A stretch of 64,000 bases of DNA from Bacillota bacterium (GTDB lineage Bacteria > Bacillota > Bacilli > Paenibacillales > UBA4045), in the NCBI GenBank assembly GCA_023441055.1, contig JAEZQY010000067.1:124001-188000 (forward strand), read 5' to 3'. Position numbers and translations under genes: made by a program. The notes under the pieces were generated by a model that did no database searches, had not been told where the DNA came from, and worked only from the letters and a program-made list of their open reading frames with translations. Positions within the stretch are counted from its first letter, which is position 1. Every line of letters begins with the position of its first letter. Shown here one piece after another: positions 42,940 to 51,366 of the stretch.

Positions 42940-45214
42940 TCAGCTTGCCTCTAGCGTCTCTCGCCGCATCGATCATATTCCTAAGGGACTGCTCGGTCTC
43001 TTCCCAGCCGCGCGTCTTCAACCCGCAATCCGGATTAATCCAGAACAAGGCCGGATCGAGCACCCGAAGCGCGCGATCGATCATCTCGGACATCTCCTGC
43101 ACGGAAGGCACGCGTGGGCTGTGGATATCATACACGCCAAGCCCTATTCCGTGATCGTACCCCTGAAGCTCGAAGCTGGAGATCAGTTCGCCGTGGCTGC
43201 GCGAAGTCTCGATCGAGATCACATCCGCATCCAGTGCCTGGATGGAATCGATCATGTCGTGGAATTCGCAATAGCACATATGAGTGTGAATTTGAGTCGT
43301 ATCCTTCACACTAGCTGTCGAGATGCGGAATGACCGGACCGCCCAATCCAGATAATGGGCATGATCGCGATGCTTCAGCGGCAATCCCTCACGGAGCGCC
43401 GGTTCGTCCACCTGAATCATGGCGATCCCCGCCTGCTCCAGATGCTCAACCTCTTCGCGCAGCGCGAGCGCGATCTGATAAGCAACCTGCTCGCGGCTGC
43501 GATCATCGCGCACGAACGACCAGTTCAGAATCGTGATCGGACCGGTCAGCATTCCCTTAACCGGATGTGATGTTAGCGATTGCGCATAGGCGGTCTCTTC
43601 GACGGTCATCGGCTCCAAGAACGCCACGTCTCCATAGATGACCGGCGGCTTGACACAGCGCGAGCCATAGGATTGTACCCAGCCGTTCTGCGTGAACAGG
43701 AAGCCCGCCAGCTTCTCACCGAAGAACTCCACCATATCCGTTCGCTCGAATTCGCCGTGTACGAGCACGTCGATTCCGATCTCCTCCTGCAGTCGCACAC
43801 AAGACTCAATCTGCTCACGTACGAACGCTTCATACTGTGCATGATCCCATTCTCCTCTGCGCCACTTCAGCCTCGCCTGGCGAACCTCAGCCGTCTGCGG
43901 GAAGCTGCCAATGGTAGTCGTCGACAGCAACGGCAGCTGGAATCGTTCACGTTGCAGCTCGAAGCGGTGCTGGAACGGGGAGGTTCGCGTGTCGCTCACA
44001 GCGTTGATTGCGGAGCCCGCATCTGTGTCATTACCGCGACTGCGCTCCGGTAGCGAACGGAACGCTGCCAATGCGCGGCGGCTCTCCTCAGCGACATCGC
44101 TATCCGGGCTGGCGAGGAGCTGGGCAAGCTGGCCCAGTTCGTCCAGCTTCTCATTCGCATAGGCGAGCGCTCCCTTTATAACCGGATTCATTGCCTGTTC
44201 GCGCTCCAATGAGACAGGAACATGCAGCAAGCTGCACGACGGCTGCAGAATCAATCGTTCGGCAGACGCTTGCTTCAGCAGCTCGCCAACCAGGGCCAGC
44301 TTCTCATCCAGATCCGAGCGCCATATATTGCGTCCATCGATCACACCGGCGCCGAGCACCTTGTCGGCAGGCCATCCATACTGCGAGACAGCTGCGAGAT
44401 TGGCGCCTTGATCATGTACGAAGTCCAGGCCGATCCCCTGCACAGGCAGCTTGGCGATACGTTCATAGCTCTCTACCGCTTCGAAGAAGGTTTGCAGCAT
44501 GATCTTCAGCTTCGGGACCCGCTCGGCAATGGCTTGATAGATCGATTCTACAATTGCTAGCTCTTCCGGAGCGACATCCGTCGCCAGCGCAGGCTCGTCA
44601 ACCTGCACCCATGCCACGCCCTCTTGCTCCAGCTGACTTAGCAGCTCCACATAGGCAGGCAGGAATTGCTCAACCTTGCCGGCCAACTCTGAAGCGGCGA
44701 ATCCCTTGGACAGATTCAGGAAGGTGAATAGCCCTACGATGACCGGTCTGCCCTCGATCCCCGCACGCTGCTTGGCGAACCGGTAAGCCTCCAGCGGTTT
44801 GTTGCCTGTTAAGGCATAAGGACCCTCTCCAATCTCAGGGACGATATAATGATAGTTCGTATTGAACCACTTGGTCATCTCGCAAGCGATCGCCTGATCA
44901 TTCCCCCGAGCCATGGCAAAATAAGTCTTCAACGGCACCGTACCGCCGCCATGTTGATACCGCGCAGGGATGACGCCCAGCATAACCGCCATATCGAGCA
45001 TATGGTCATAGTACGTGAAGTCGCCCACTGGAATAATATCCAGTTGCTTTGACTTCTGTACCCGCAGATGCTCCAATTGAATCCGATCCATCTCAAGCTT
45101 GAATGTCTCCTCGTCGATTCGGCCTGCCCAGAACGCCTCGAGCGTCTTCTTCCATTGCCGCTCTTCTCCAATTCTTGGATAACCTAGATTGCCTGTTCTA
45201 ATTTTGTCTAGCAT
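42929..45214 (-). CDS. metE: Cobalamin-independent methionine synthase
   Basis: The 761-aa protein is full-length MetE: N-terminal NLGYPRIGEERQWKKTLEAFWAG, linker, and C-terminal barrel with TTTIGSFPQTAEVRQAR, VLVHGEFERTDMVEFFG, the zinc ligands in THMCYCEF and the terminal cysteine in INPDCGLKTRGWEE. It transfers the methyl group from 5-methyltetrahydrofolate to homocysteine without B12. GAGGAGATGAG precedes the ATG. A cobalamin riboswitch upstream should switch it off when B12 is plentiful, when a B12-dependent MetH (not in this window) could replace it. Confidence 0.96.
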   Translation of the reverse strand: MLDKIRTGNLGYPRIGEERQWKKTLEAFWAGRIDEETFKLEMDRIQLEHLRVQKSKQLDIIPVGDFTYYDHMLDMAVMLGVIPARYQHGGGTVPLKTYFAMARGNDQAIACEMTKWFNTNYHYIVPEIGEGPYALTGNKPLEAYRFAKQRAGIEGRPVIVGLFTFLNLSKGFAASELAGKVEQFLPAYVELLSQLEQEGVAWVQVDEPALATDVAPEELAIVESIYQAIAERVPKLKIMLQTFFEAVESYERIAKLPVQGIGLDFVHDQGANLAAVSQYGWPADKVLGAGVIDGRNIWRSDLDEKLALVGELLKQASAERLILQPSCSLLHVPVSLEREQAMNPVIKGALAYANEKLDELGQLAQLLASPDSDVAEESRRALAAFRSLPERSRGNDTDAGSAINAVSDTRTSPFQHRFELQRERFQLPLLSTTTIGSFPQTAEVRQARLKWRRGEWDHAQYEAFVREQIESCVRLQEEIGIDVLVHGEFERTDMVEFFGEKLAGFLFTQNGWVQSYGSRCVKPPVIYGDVAFLEPMTVEETAYAQSLTSHPVKGMLTGPITILNWSFVRDDRSREQVAYQIALALREEVEHLEQAGIAMIQVDEPALREGLPLKHRDHAHYLDWAVRSFRISTASVKDTTQIHTHMCYCEFHDMIDSIQALDADVISIETSRSHGELISSFELQGYDHGIGLGVYDIHSPRVPSVQEMSEMIDRALRVLDPALFWINPDCGLKTRGWEETEQSLRNMIDAARDARGKLIVS

Positions 45215-45268
45215 GCTCTCTCATCTCCTCATTCTCATTTATATCCTTGCTCTTCCCGCTTGGATCAG

Positions 45269-45319
45269 CAAAAAAAAAGCGCGACCTCCCCTCAAAGAAT
45301 GTACAGGGAAAGACGCGCT
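45269..45319 (-). terminator. Riboswitch-controlled terminator before metE
   Basis: On the minus strand AGCGCGTC... pairs with GGTCGCGCT (arms at 45278-45290 and 45307-45319) and is followed by nine T residues. It lies between the aptamer and the metE start. Confidence 0.8.
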
Positions 45320-45387
45320 ATTCGTCATCAAGCGATGGCTAATCGTCTAACACCTCCCTATCTCCCGTAGGTACTTGCAGTGCTGTC

Positions 45388-45570
45388 GGAACAGGCAGGT
45401 CTCCTGGCTCATGGATCATCATCTCCAGCTGCCTTCCCGGGGGCAATCGCACCCAGTGGCGTTAAGCTGAAAACTCTCCATTTTACAGTGGCGGGACCGC
45501 GACGGATTTACACCGTGCTTCCCTATTAAGCTGATCCGCAGACTTGTCCGCAGATGAGCACCTATTCCCA
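45388..45570 (-). promoter_or_regulatory. Cobalamin riboswitch of metE
   Basis: The minus strand shows AATAGGTGC (45558-45566), GGGAAGCACGGTGTAAATCCGT, GCGGTCCCGCCACTGTA and the perfect B12 box GAGCCAGGAGACCTGCCT (45393-45410). The peripheral arm between the core and the B12 box is longer than in the second riboswitch of this window. Confidence 0.96.
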
Positions 45571-45609
45571 ATATTCAGTTATTGCTTGCTGCAAATCTAG
45601 TACAGCATA

Positions 45610-45638
45610 ATCCTAACCGATGCACTCGGATTTATCAA
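45610..45638 (-). promoter_or_regulatory. Sigma-A promoter of metE
   Basis: On the minus strand TTGATA (45633-45638), 17 nt and TAGGAT (45610-45615), about 40 nt before the riboswitch. Confidence 0.5.
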
Positions 45639-45651
45639 GTCGTGAATTGTA

Positions 45652-45745
45652 TTGAAATGTCAGTTCTATATGGTAATATTAGTTCAATGAAATACAGGAA
45701 TGGCGAAGCACGCCTCTGAGTCCGATTGCGGATTGCGGGGGCGTG
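45652..45745 (+). promoter_or_regulatory. Promoter and leader hairpin upstream of the nuclease-like gene
   Basis: TTGAAA (45652-45657), 16 nt and TAATAT (45674-45679) form a plausible promoter. CACGCC (45709-45714) and GGCGTG (45740-45745) followed by TTTTATTTTG form a terminator-like hairpin in the leader. Confidence 0.4.
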
Positions 45746-45777
45746 TTTTATTTTGTCGGGAGGAGTGGAGGTAGGTC

Positions 45778-46143
45778 ACGAGTTATGAAGTCGAGCATAC
45801 TAAATGGTTGCAGGGGCATCAGTCTAAGAGGACAGGTAGGCGATTAGAGGCGCTGAAGAGAGGGCATGGTTATGGGAATCAACTATTCCTTAAGGAGATC
45901 TGGTGGAAGCTGCTGGGACACTTCGAGGGACTTCATCCTGAATACGAGGTGCTGGATTGGAGGGGGCAGCCGTTCTATGCGGACTTCATGTGGATCGTCG
46001 GATTCATCCGAATTGTGTTCGAGATCCAGGACTTCGGGTCGCATGTGCATAACATAGATCGCGCTGGCTACAGTCGAGAATTGAATCGCGGCATGCATTA
46101 TACTAAAAAATTTTATCTTATCCGCACCAAGGCACGCGCATAA
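45778..46143 (+). CDS. Small PD-(D/E)XK nuclease-like protein with an ACG at the expected start
   Basis: The frame encodes up to 121 residues. GYGNQLFLKEIWWKLLGHF, PEYEVLDWRGQPFYADFMW and IVFEIQDFGSHVHNIDR resemble the core of DUF559/very-short-patch-repair-like endonucleases: an Asp in YADF and the E-x-Q of FEIQ at the right distance. I recall similar solitary proteins in Paenibacillus. The frame is open back to ACG 45778-45780, which lies 6 nt after GGAGG (45767-45771); an in-frame TAG lies just before it. TTG 45808 is the first ordinary start but would drop the conserved-looking YEVEHTKWL. It is either translated from ACG or damaged at its start codon. Confidence 0.55.
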   Translation, partial: TSYEVEHTKWLQGHQSKRTGRRLEALKRGHGYGNQLFLKEIWWKLLGHFEGLHPEYEVLDWRGQPFYADFMWIVGFIRIVFEIQDFGSHVHNIDRAGYSRELNRGMHYTKKFYLIRTKARA

Positions 46144-46157
46144 TCCGAAAAAATAGG

Positions 46158-46213
46158 TATAATGATTTTTACCAACAAGATGAATACTCACACTGGTATA
46201 CTACCAGTATTCA
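46158..46213 (+). promoter_or_regulatory. -10 box and operator-like palindrome before the MFS gene
   Basis: TATAAT at 46158-46163 is followed by the perfect inverted repeat ACTGGTA-TAC-TACCAGT (46192-46208). A second pair of arms, TGAATACT (46181-46188) and AGTATTCA (46206-46213), overlaps it. No clear -35 box was found. Confidence 0.45.
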
Positions 46214-46239
46214 CACACCCGTTAGGAGTCGATCTCACC

Positions 46240-47475
46240 ATGCATACCAATTGGAAGAGGAACATCATTCTATTCATGTCGAGCCAGACGATCACCATGT
46301 TCGGCACGATGCTCGTACAGTACGCCATAATGTGGCATATCACGATGACCACACAGTCTGGCTTAATGATGACAATCTCTATCTTATGCGGCTTCGTGCC
46401 AACCTTCTTCCTATCCCCTTTTGCTGGCGTGTGGGCGGATCGTTACAATCGTAAGCTGCTGATCATCTTGTCCGACAGCTTCATCGCAATCTCGACCTTA
46501 ATTCTGGCCATCCTCTTCATGCTAGGCTATAACGAGCTCTGGCTGCTGTTCGTCATCTCAGCAATACGCGCCATTGGATCGGGGATACAGACGCCAGCGA
46601 TCGGTGCCATTCTTCCACAGATCGTGCCCGAGGAGCATCTGACGAAGGTGAACGGGATCAACGGCAGTATCCAGGCCTGTATTATGCTGATTTCGCCAAT
46701 GGTCAGCGCCGCGCTATTGTCAGTCTCTACAATTGAAGCGATCTTCTTCATCGATGTGGTTACAGCCGCAATCGCGATCTATATCTTGCTGGTGTTGCTG
46801 CCTATCGCCGCGCATCCTAGATCGCCCGAGGGCCTCACAGCAGGTTATCTGGAAGACTTCCGCAAGGGCATCCTCTATATCCGAGAGCATCCATTCCTGA
46901 AGCGCTTCTTCGCATTCTGCGCGCTGTTCATGCTGCTGGCCGCTCCTGCAGCGTTCCTGACGCCGCTGCAGGTAACGCGCAGCTTCGGTAATGATGTGTG
47001 GCGGCTGACAGCGATTGAGATCGCCTTCTCAATCGGGATGATGCTCGGAGGAGCGCTCATCGCCTCATGGGGCGGATTCCGCAATCGGGTCCACACGATG
47101 ACGCTCGGCTGCCTCTTCTTCGGTATATGCACACTCGCGCTGGGCATCGTTCCTAGCTTCTGGATCTATCTGGGTGTCATGGGGATCACGGGGCTCTCCA
47201 TGCCACTGTTCAACACACCATCGATGGTTATGCTCCAAGAGAAGGTAGAGGGGGAATACCTCGGTCGCATATTCGGCGTCTTCGGGATGATATCCAGCTC
47301 GATGATGCCGCTGGGCATGCTCCTATTCGGTCCGATAGCGGATTTCATCGAAATCGAATGGATGCTTATCGCAACCGGCACGCTCATGTTCCTCCAAGCC
47401 TTCCTCCTGATCGGCAGCAAGACGTTGGTCGATGCGGGCAGGCCGAATGTGAGCGCAGAACAGCCCCAGCCCTAA
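46240..47475 (+). CDS. MFS transporter (macrolide/multidrug efflux type)
   Basis: The 411-aa protein has 12 predicted helices and the MFS motif between helices 2 and 3 (GVWADRYNRKLLIILSD). It resembles the MFS_3/enterobactin-exporter and macrolide-efflux group (SLMTISILCGFVPTFFLSPFAG-type N-terminus, IRAIGSGIQTPAIGAILPQIVPEEHLTKVNGI). The ATG at 46240 follows TTAGGAG by 11 nt; an upstream frame from 46162 would run through the operator. The substrate is unknown. It ends 38 bp before the convergent ectD. Confidence 0.87.
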   Translation: MHTNWKRNIILFMSSQTITMFGTMLVQYAIMWHITMTTQSGLMMTISILCGFVPTFFLSPFAGVWADRYNRKLLIILSDSFIAISTLILAILFMLGYNELWLLFVISAIRAIGSGIQTPAIGAILPQIVPEEHLTKVNGINGSIQACIMLISPMVSAALLSVSTIEAIFFIDVVTAAIAIYILLVLLPIAAHPRSPEGLTAGYLEDFRKGILYIREHPFLKRFFAFCALFMLLAAPAAFLTPLQVTRSFGNDVWRLTAIEIAFSIGMMLGGALIASWGGFRNRVHTMTLGCLFFGICTLALGIVPSFWIYLGVMGITGLSMPLFNTPSMVMLQEKVEGEYLGRIFGVFGMISSSMMPLGMLLFGPIADFIEIEWMLIATGTLMFLQAFLLIGSKTLVDAGRPNVSAEQPQP

Positions 47476-47513
47476 TCAGCAGCCTAGCATTCTCTCAGAC
47501 AACGTTCCGTTTA

Positions 47514-48395
47514 TTATCCGCGCTCGGCGATATAGGCTGGGCGCGGCTTCTGCCCAGAGAACGGTTCAACCAATTTATTCTCCACGCTGTTGAATACTAG
47601 GAATACATTGCTGCGCGGCTTCGGTGTAATATTGCTATTGGAGCCGTGCATGATATTGCAATCGAAGAACACGATGGAGCCCGCTCTGCCGACAGGCGTA
47701 TCAATCCCGCCTTCTTCGACTAGCTTAGTGATGCTGGCAGGATCCGGAACACCATATTCCTGGCGACGCAGCGACTGCTTGAAATGGTCATCCGGTGTGC
47801 GGCCGACACATGTGACATACTGCTTATGAGAGCCGGGGACGACCATCAGCGGACCGTTATAGTGGTAGTTATCCTCCAGGGCAATGGAGCAGCTGAGCGC
47901 GCGCATTCTCGGCATCCCATCCTCAACATGCCAGGTCTCGAAATCGGAGTGCCAATAAAATTCCTTCCCCGTAAAGCCCGGCTTGAAATTGATACGTGAT
48001 TGATGGACGTACACGCTGCCGCCTAGAATATGCTCGACCGCCTGTCTTAGCTTAGGATGCTTCGACAAGTCTCCGAACACCGGACTATCCCGATGCACCG
48101 CGAATATCGAGCGCACCTCTTGACTGGATGGCTCACGAATCACTTCATCTCGCTCAGCACTCTGACTATTACGCCACAGCCGGTTCATCTCCGCGCGATA
48201 CTGCGTTAATTCCTCTGCCGAGAAGAAGTCTTCAATGAATAAGTACCCCTTCTCATCATAATCACGAATCTGCTGGTCCGTTAATCCCGATGCATTGCCC
48301 CCATCTGTATGCACAACTGGATCCTGGCGTTCCAGCCACTGCGGTTCATGATGAACCCTAGATGGATACACATCCTGAGTTGATACAGTTTTCAT
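47514..48395 (-). CDS. ectD: Ectoine hydroxylase
   Basis: The 293-aa protein is a 2-oxoglutarate/Fe(II) dioxygenase of the PhyH family. The EctD consensus FxWHSDFETWHxEDGxPxMRAxS is present (FYWHSDFETWHVEDGMPRMR), giving Fe ligands H and D, with the third ligand in NIMHGSNSNITP. It converts ectoine to 5-hydroxyectoine, a compatible solute. AAGAAGGG precedes the ATG. It is read in the same direction as ectABC but about 500 bp away behind a tandem repeat. Confidence 0.95.
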   Translation of the reverse strand: MKTVSTQDVYPSRVHHEPQWLERQDPVVHTDGGNASGLTDQQIRDYDEKGYLFIEDFFSAEELTQYRAEMNRLWRNSQSAERDEVIREPSSQEVRSIFAVHRDSPVFGDLSKHPKLRQAVEHILGGSVYVHQSRINFKPGFTGKEFYWHSDFETWHVEDGMPRMRALSCSIALEDNYHYNGPLMVVPGSHKQYVTCVGRTPDDHFKQSLRRQEYGVPDPASITKLVEEGGIDTPVGRAGSIVFFDCNIMHGSNSNITPKPRSNVFLVFNSVENKLVEPFSGQKPRPAYIAERG

Positions 48396-48580
48396 ATCGT
48401 CACAACCCTTCTTTATTTTAAAAATGGCTGAGTTCTGGGTGATTGTTGCTTAGATGACCCTTTCTGAATGTCACGCTTGCAATAGCCCGCCAAAGCCATG
48501 CCTATTGTTTTCATCGGCTGTCCAAACAAGTGATCAGGCCACGCAGCCCTTAAAGAGTTGGACGAGTCGCATCGAAGCAA

Positions 48581-48840
48581 TTAGTACGGTACGACTATTC
48601 GCGCGCCACGCACCAATCCAGCTAATTTAGTTCGATAGAACCGGACTATTCGCGCGCCGCGCACCATCCCAGCTCATTTAGTACGATAGAACCGGACTAT
48701 TCGCGCGACGCGCACCATCCCAACTCATTTAGTACGGTAGAACCGGACTATTCGCGCGCCACGCACCAAGCCAGCTCATTTAGTACGGTAGAACCGGACT
48801 ATTCGCGCGCCGCGCACCAATCTAACTCATTTAGTACGGT
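48581..48840. repeat. 51-bp tandem repeat array, five copies, between ectC and ectD
   Basis: The core GACTATTCGCGCG recurs at 48593, 48644, 48695, 48746 and 48797, an exact 51-bp period. The array is framed by TTAGTACGGT at 48581-48590 and 48831-48840. Units differ by a few bases. On the plus strand copies 2-5 share one open frame (EPDYSRAxHxxSSFSTV per unit) but it has no start codon. The flanks 48396-48580 and 48841-48893 show no gene. Confidence 0.95.
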
Positions 48841-48893
48841 GTGCCTAAGCAACAACTATGCTGAACTGAGCCTTCAAAATAGACACCGAACGC

Positions 48894-49277
48894 TCAATCT
48901 TTCATGATCGGATACACGCCATCTTCATCATGCACTTCGGTACCGGTTAGAGGCGGATTAAACACGCATACCATTCGCAGCTGTGTTCTTGCTCGGAGCA
49001 TATGCTTCTCATGCCCATTCAAGACATATAAGGTACCGGGGCGCAGCGGATAGACCTGATCGCCTTCCGGTTCAATCTCGCCTTCTCCTTCCAGACAATA
49101 GACGGCCTCAACATGATGCTTATACCAAATCAATGTTTCCGTATTCGGTCGAATAATCGTGTCGTGCATGGAGAAGCCCGCACCATCCTTCCGCAGCAGC
49201 AGCCTGCGGCTGTTCCAATTATCCGCTTGAATATCATTCTCTGTTCCAATGATGTCTGACAATTGCCTAACGATCAT
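48894..49277 (-). CDS. ectC: Ectoine synthase
   Basis: The 127-aa cupin protein contains the EctC motifs [42 protein letters not shown] and [16 protein letters not shown]. It closes N-gamma-acetyl-diaminobutyrate into ectoine. The ATG at 49277 overlaps the ectB stop by 11 bp; the longer open frame reaches into ectB. Confidence 0.95.
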   Translation of the reverse strand: MIVRQLSDIIGTENDIQADNWNSRRLLLRKDGAGFSMHDTIIRPNTETLIWYKHHVEAVYCLEGEGEIEPEGDQVYPLRPGTLYVLNGHEKHMLRARTQLRMVCVFNPPLTGTEVHDEDGVYPIMKD

Positions 49278-50559
49278 GATTATCCTCCAATGCCATGCGA
49301 TACGCGCGCTCCACAATCGCGAAGCCCTCGCTTAACTTCTCATCTCGAATCGTCAGCGGCGGCATCAGCTTCATCACTTCGCTCTCAGGACCTGACGTCT
49401 CCATAATGACCCCTTCTTCGAAGGCGAGTGAACAGACCTTCTCTGCAAATCCCCGCTCTTCACATGCGATTCCCTGTATAAGACCGCGACCGCGCCACTC
49501 CCCCTTCGCTTCAGGATAATCGCGCAGCAGTCCTTTCAGGAAGAGCTCAATTCGGACCGCCTTGCGGTCGATCTCTGACTCCAGCTTGTTGTCTGTCCAG
49601 TATTGCAGCGCCTCGGCAGCTGCAATGAAGCCTAGATTATTGCCCCGGAACGTGCCATTATGCTCGCCCGGCGACCATACATCCAGTTCAGGCTTAAACA
49701 GGGTCAACGCCAGCGGCAGGCCGAATCCGCCAATAGACTTGGATAAGCAGACGATATCCGGTTTAATGTCAGCGTGCTCGAAGCTGAAGAAGGGTCCCGT
49801 TCGTCCGCAGCCCATCTGGATATCATCAACGATCAGCAGTATACCGTACTGCCGACATATCGCTTCTATTCGCTTCAGCCAGTCTGCGCTGGCAGATTTC
49901 AAGCCGCCCTCACCCTGAACGGTCTCCAGAATGACTGCAGCCGGCACATCGATACCAGATCCAGAATCCGCCAACACCCGCTCCATATAATTTGCCGAGC
50001 TCCACGCTTCGCCGAGATAGCCATCGTACGGGAGGAATACCGTGTTGGACAGGCTTATGCCAGCTCCCTGTCTCTTCATTCGATTGCCAGTCACCGCCAG
50101 GGAACCCGTCGTCATTCCGTGGAAAGCCCCGGTGAAGCAGAAGATCGAGGTTCTGCCTGTCACCTTCCGAGCGAGCTTCAACGCGCTCTCCACTGCATTG
50201 GTCCCGGTCGGCCCTGGGAACATCATCTTGTAATCCAATCCGCGAGGCTTTAAGATAACCGACGTGAATCTCTCAAGAAATTGTTCCTTGGCGAATGTCG
50301 CCATATCCAAGCTGTGCGTTACACCATCAAGCATCAGGTAATCTATAATCGGTTGTTTAAGCTTGGGGTTGTTATGACCATAATTTAGAGCCCCCGCTCC
50401 AGCGAAGAAATCAATATACGACTTCCCCCGTACATCCCACAGCATCTCGTTCTTCGCTTTATCGAATACCGTAGGGAAGCTTCGACAATAGCTTCGGACA
50501 TCAGATTCTAATTTCTCGAATGTCCTCAGATCAGATTTCTCAGCTATCTCTGCCTTCAT
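49267..50559 (-). CDS. ectB: Diaminobutyrate--2-oxoglutarate transaminase
   Basis: The 430-aa class III aminotransferase has EctB-typical [39 protein letters not shown] and the PLP lysine in [15 protein letters not shown]. It makes 2,4-diaminobutyrate from aspartate semialdehyde. It lies 18 bp after ectA. Confidence 0.95.
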   Translation of the reverse strand: MKAEIAEKSDLRTFEKLESDVRSYCRSFPTVFDKAKNEMLWDVRGKSYIDFFAGAGALNYGHNNPKLKQPIIDYLMLDGVTHSLDMATFAKEQFLERFTSVILKPRGLDYKMMFPGPTGTNAVESALKLARKVTGRTSIFCFTGAFHGMTTGSLAVTGNRMKRQGAGISLSNTVFLPYDGYLGEAWSSANYMERVLADSGSGIDVPAAVILETVQGEGGLKSASADWLKRIEAICRQYGILLIVDDIQMGCGRTGPFFSFEHADIKPDIVCLSKSIGGFGLPLALTLFKPELDVWSPGEHNGTFRGNNLGFIAAAEALQYWTDNKLESEIDRKAVRIELFLKGLLRDYPEAKGEWRGRGLIQGIACEERGFAEKVCSLAFEEGVIMETSGPESEVMKLMPPLTIRDEKLSEGFAIVERAYRMALEDNHDR

Positions 50560-50577
50560 AAATACATGAACCTCCTA

Positions 50578-51123
50578 TTATTTTTTTGTAATGCCAAGCG
50601 GCCCGATTCGGAACAATCTCTCCTCCTCATGCGCATGTTGAAGAGGAAACCACCCCTGCGGATAGCCTTGATTCTCTTGCATATCCGCATGATATTGCTC
50701 AGCCAATCTAGTGAATAGGGCGCGCGATGGATGATTATTGGGACTAATGGTCACTTCGATGTACTGGATGGGATTATGGATTAATGGATCGACCAGCGCT
50801 TCGAGCATTCTGAGCCCAATTCGTTGTCCGCGAACATCTTCAGCCACCGCGATCTGCCAGATGAATAAGGTACCAGGCTTCGACGGGTGGACAAAGGCGG
50901 AGACGAATCCCACCAGGCTGCCTTCTATCTCGGCCACCACACAAGTATCGCGGAAATAATCACACAACAATACATAGCAATAGGCAGAGTTGACATCCAG
51001 CGAGCCCGCCTGTTGGATAAGCGTCCACACCTTCGCGCCATCCTCTGGATGAGGCTTCCTGAATATAAGACATCCCTCCTTATTACGAATTCCTCCTGCG
51101 CCTGCCACACCAAAAAAAGGCAC
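50578..51123 (-). CDS. ectA: Diaminobutyrate acetyltransferase
   Basis: The protein is a GNAT acetyltransferase with the EctA features FRKPHPEDGAKVWTLIQQAGSLDVNSAYCYVLLC, the acetyl-CoA loop VAEDVRGQRIGLRML and TISPNNHPSRALF. It acetylates diaminobutyrate. The start is uncertain. GTG 51123 gives 181 residues but lacks a good site. An ATG about 20 nt upstream is out of frame across a run of seven T. AAGGAGGG just before the conserved FRKP lies at ideal distance from an in-frame ATA, not a normal start codon. Confidence 0.9.
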   Translation of the reverse strand: MPFFGVAGAGGIRNKEGCLIFRKPHPEDGAKVWTLIQQAGSLDVNSAYCYVLLCDYFRDTCVVAEIEGSLVGFVSAFVHPSKPGTLFIWQIAVAEDVRGQRIGLRMLEALVDPLIHNPIQYIEVTISPNNHPSRALFTRLAEQYHADMQENQGYPQGWFPLQHAHEEERLFRIGPLGITKK

Positions 51124-51313
51124 TTCTTCATGCTACCAGACACTCCCGCCTCAGTCATTGTGTGTAATCAGCGCTTAGAAGGTCAGAGCCGGGCTCACAT
51201 ATGCTCAGTAGAGATGACCTGAAGATAACCCCCTTTTACTCCCCGATCATCCCGATACAATATGGATCCAACGTTTTACTTCCGCATGAATGTATGGTAT
51301 ATGTTGGTAAATA

Positions 51314-51358
51314 AATAGGACTGCCACTCTTACTCATCGTAAGAATGACAGTCCTATT
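51314..51358 (-). terminator. Terminator of htpG
   Basis: A 20-bp stem (51314-51333 with 51339-51358, two G-U pairs) and 5-nt loop lies right after the htpG stop and is followed by a T-rich stretch on the minus strand. Confidence 0.75.
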
Positions 51359-51366
51359 CTCTTCAA

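Noticed and set aside
48396..48580. Separate promoter for ectD
   Set aside because: No convincing sigma-A or sigma-B pair was found between the tandem array and ectD.
48581..48840. Possible CRISPR array
   Set aside because: Units follow each other directly with no unique spacers, and no cas genes are in the window.
51160..51313. Promoter for ectABC
   Set aside because: Several AT-rich pairs are possible but none has both boxes at standard spacing, so none was called.
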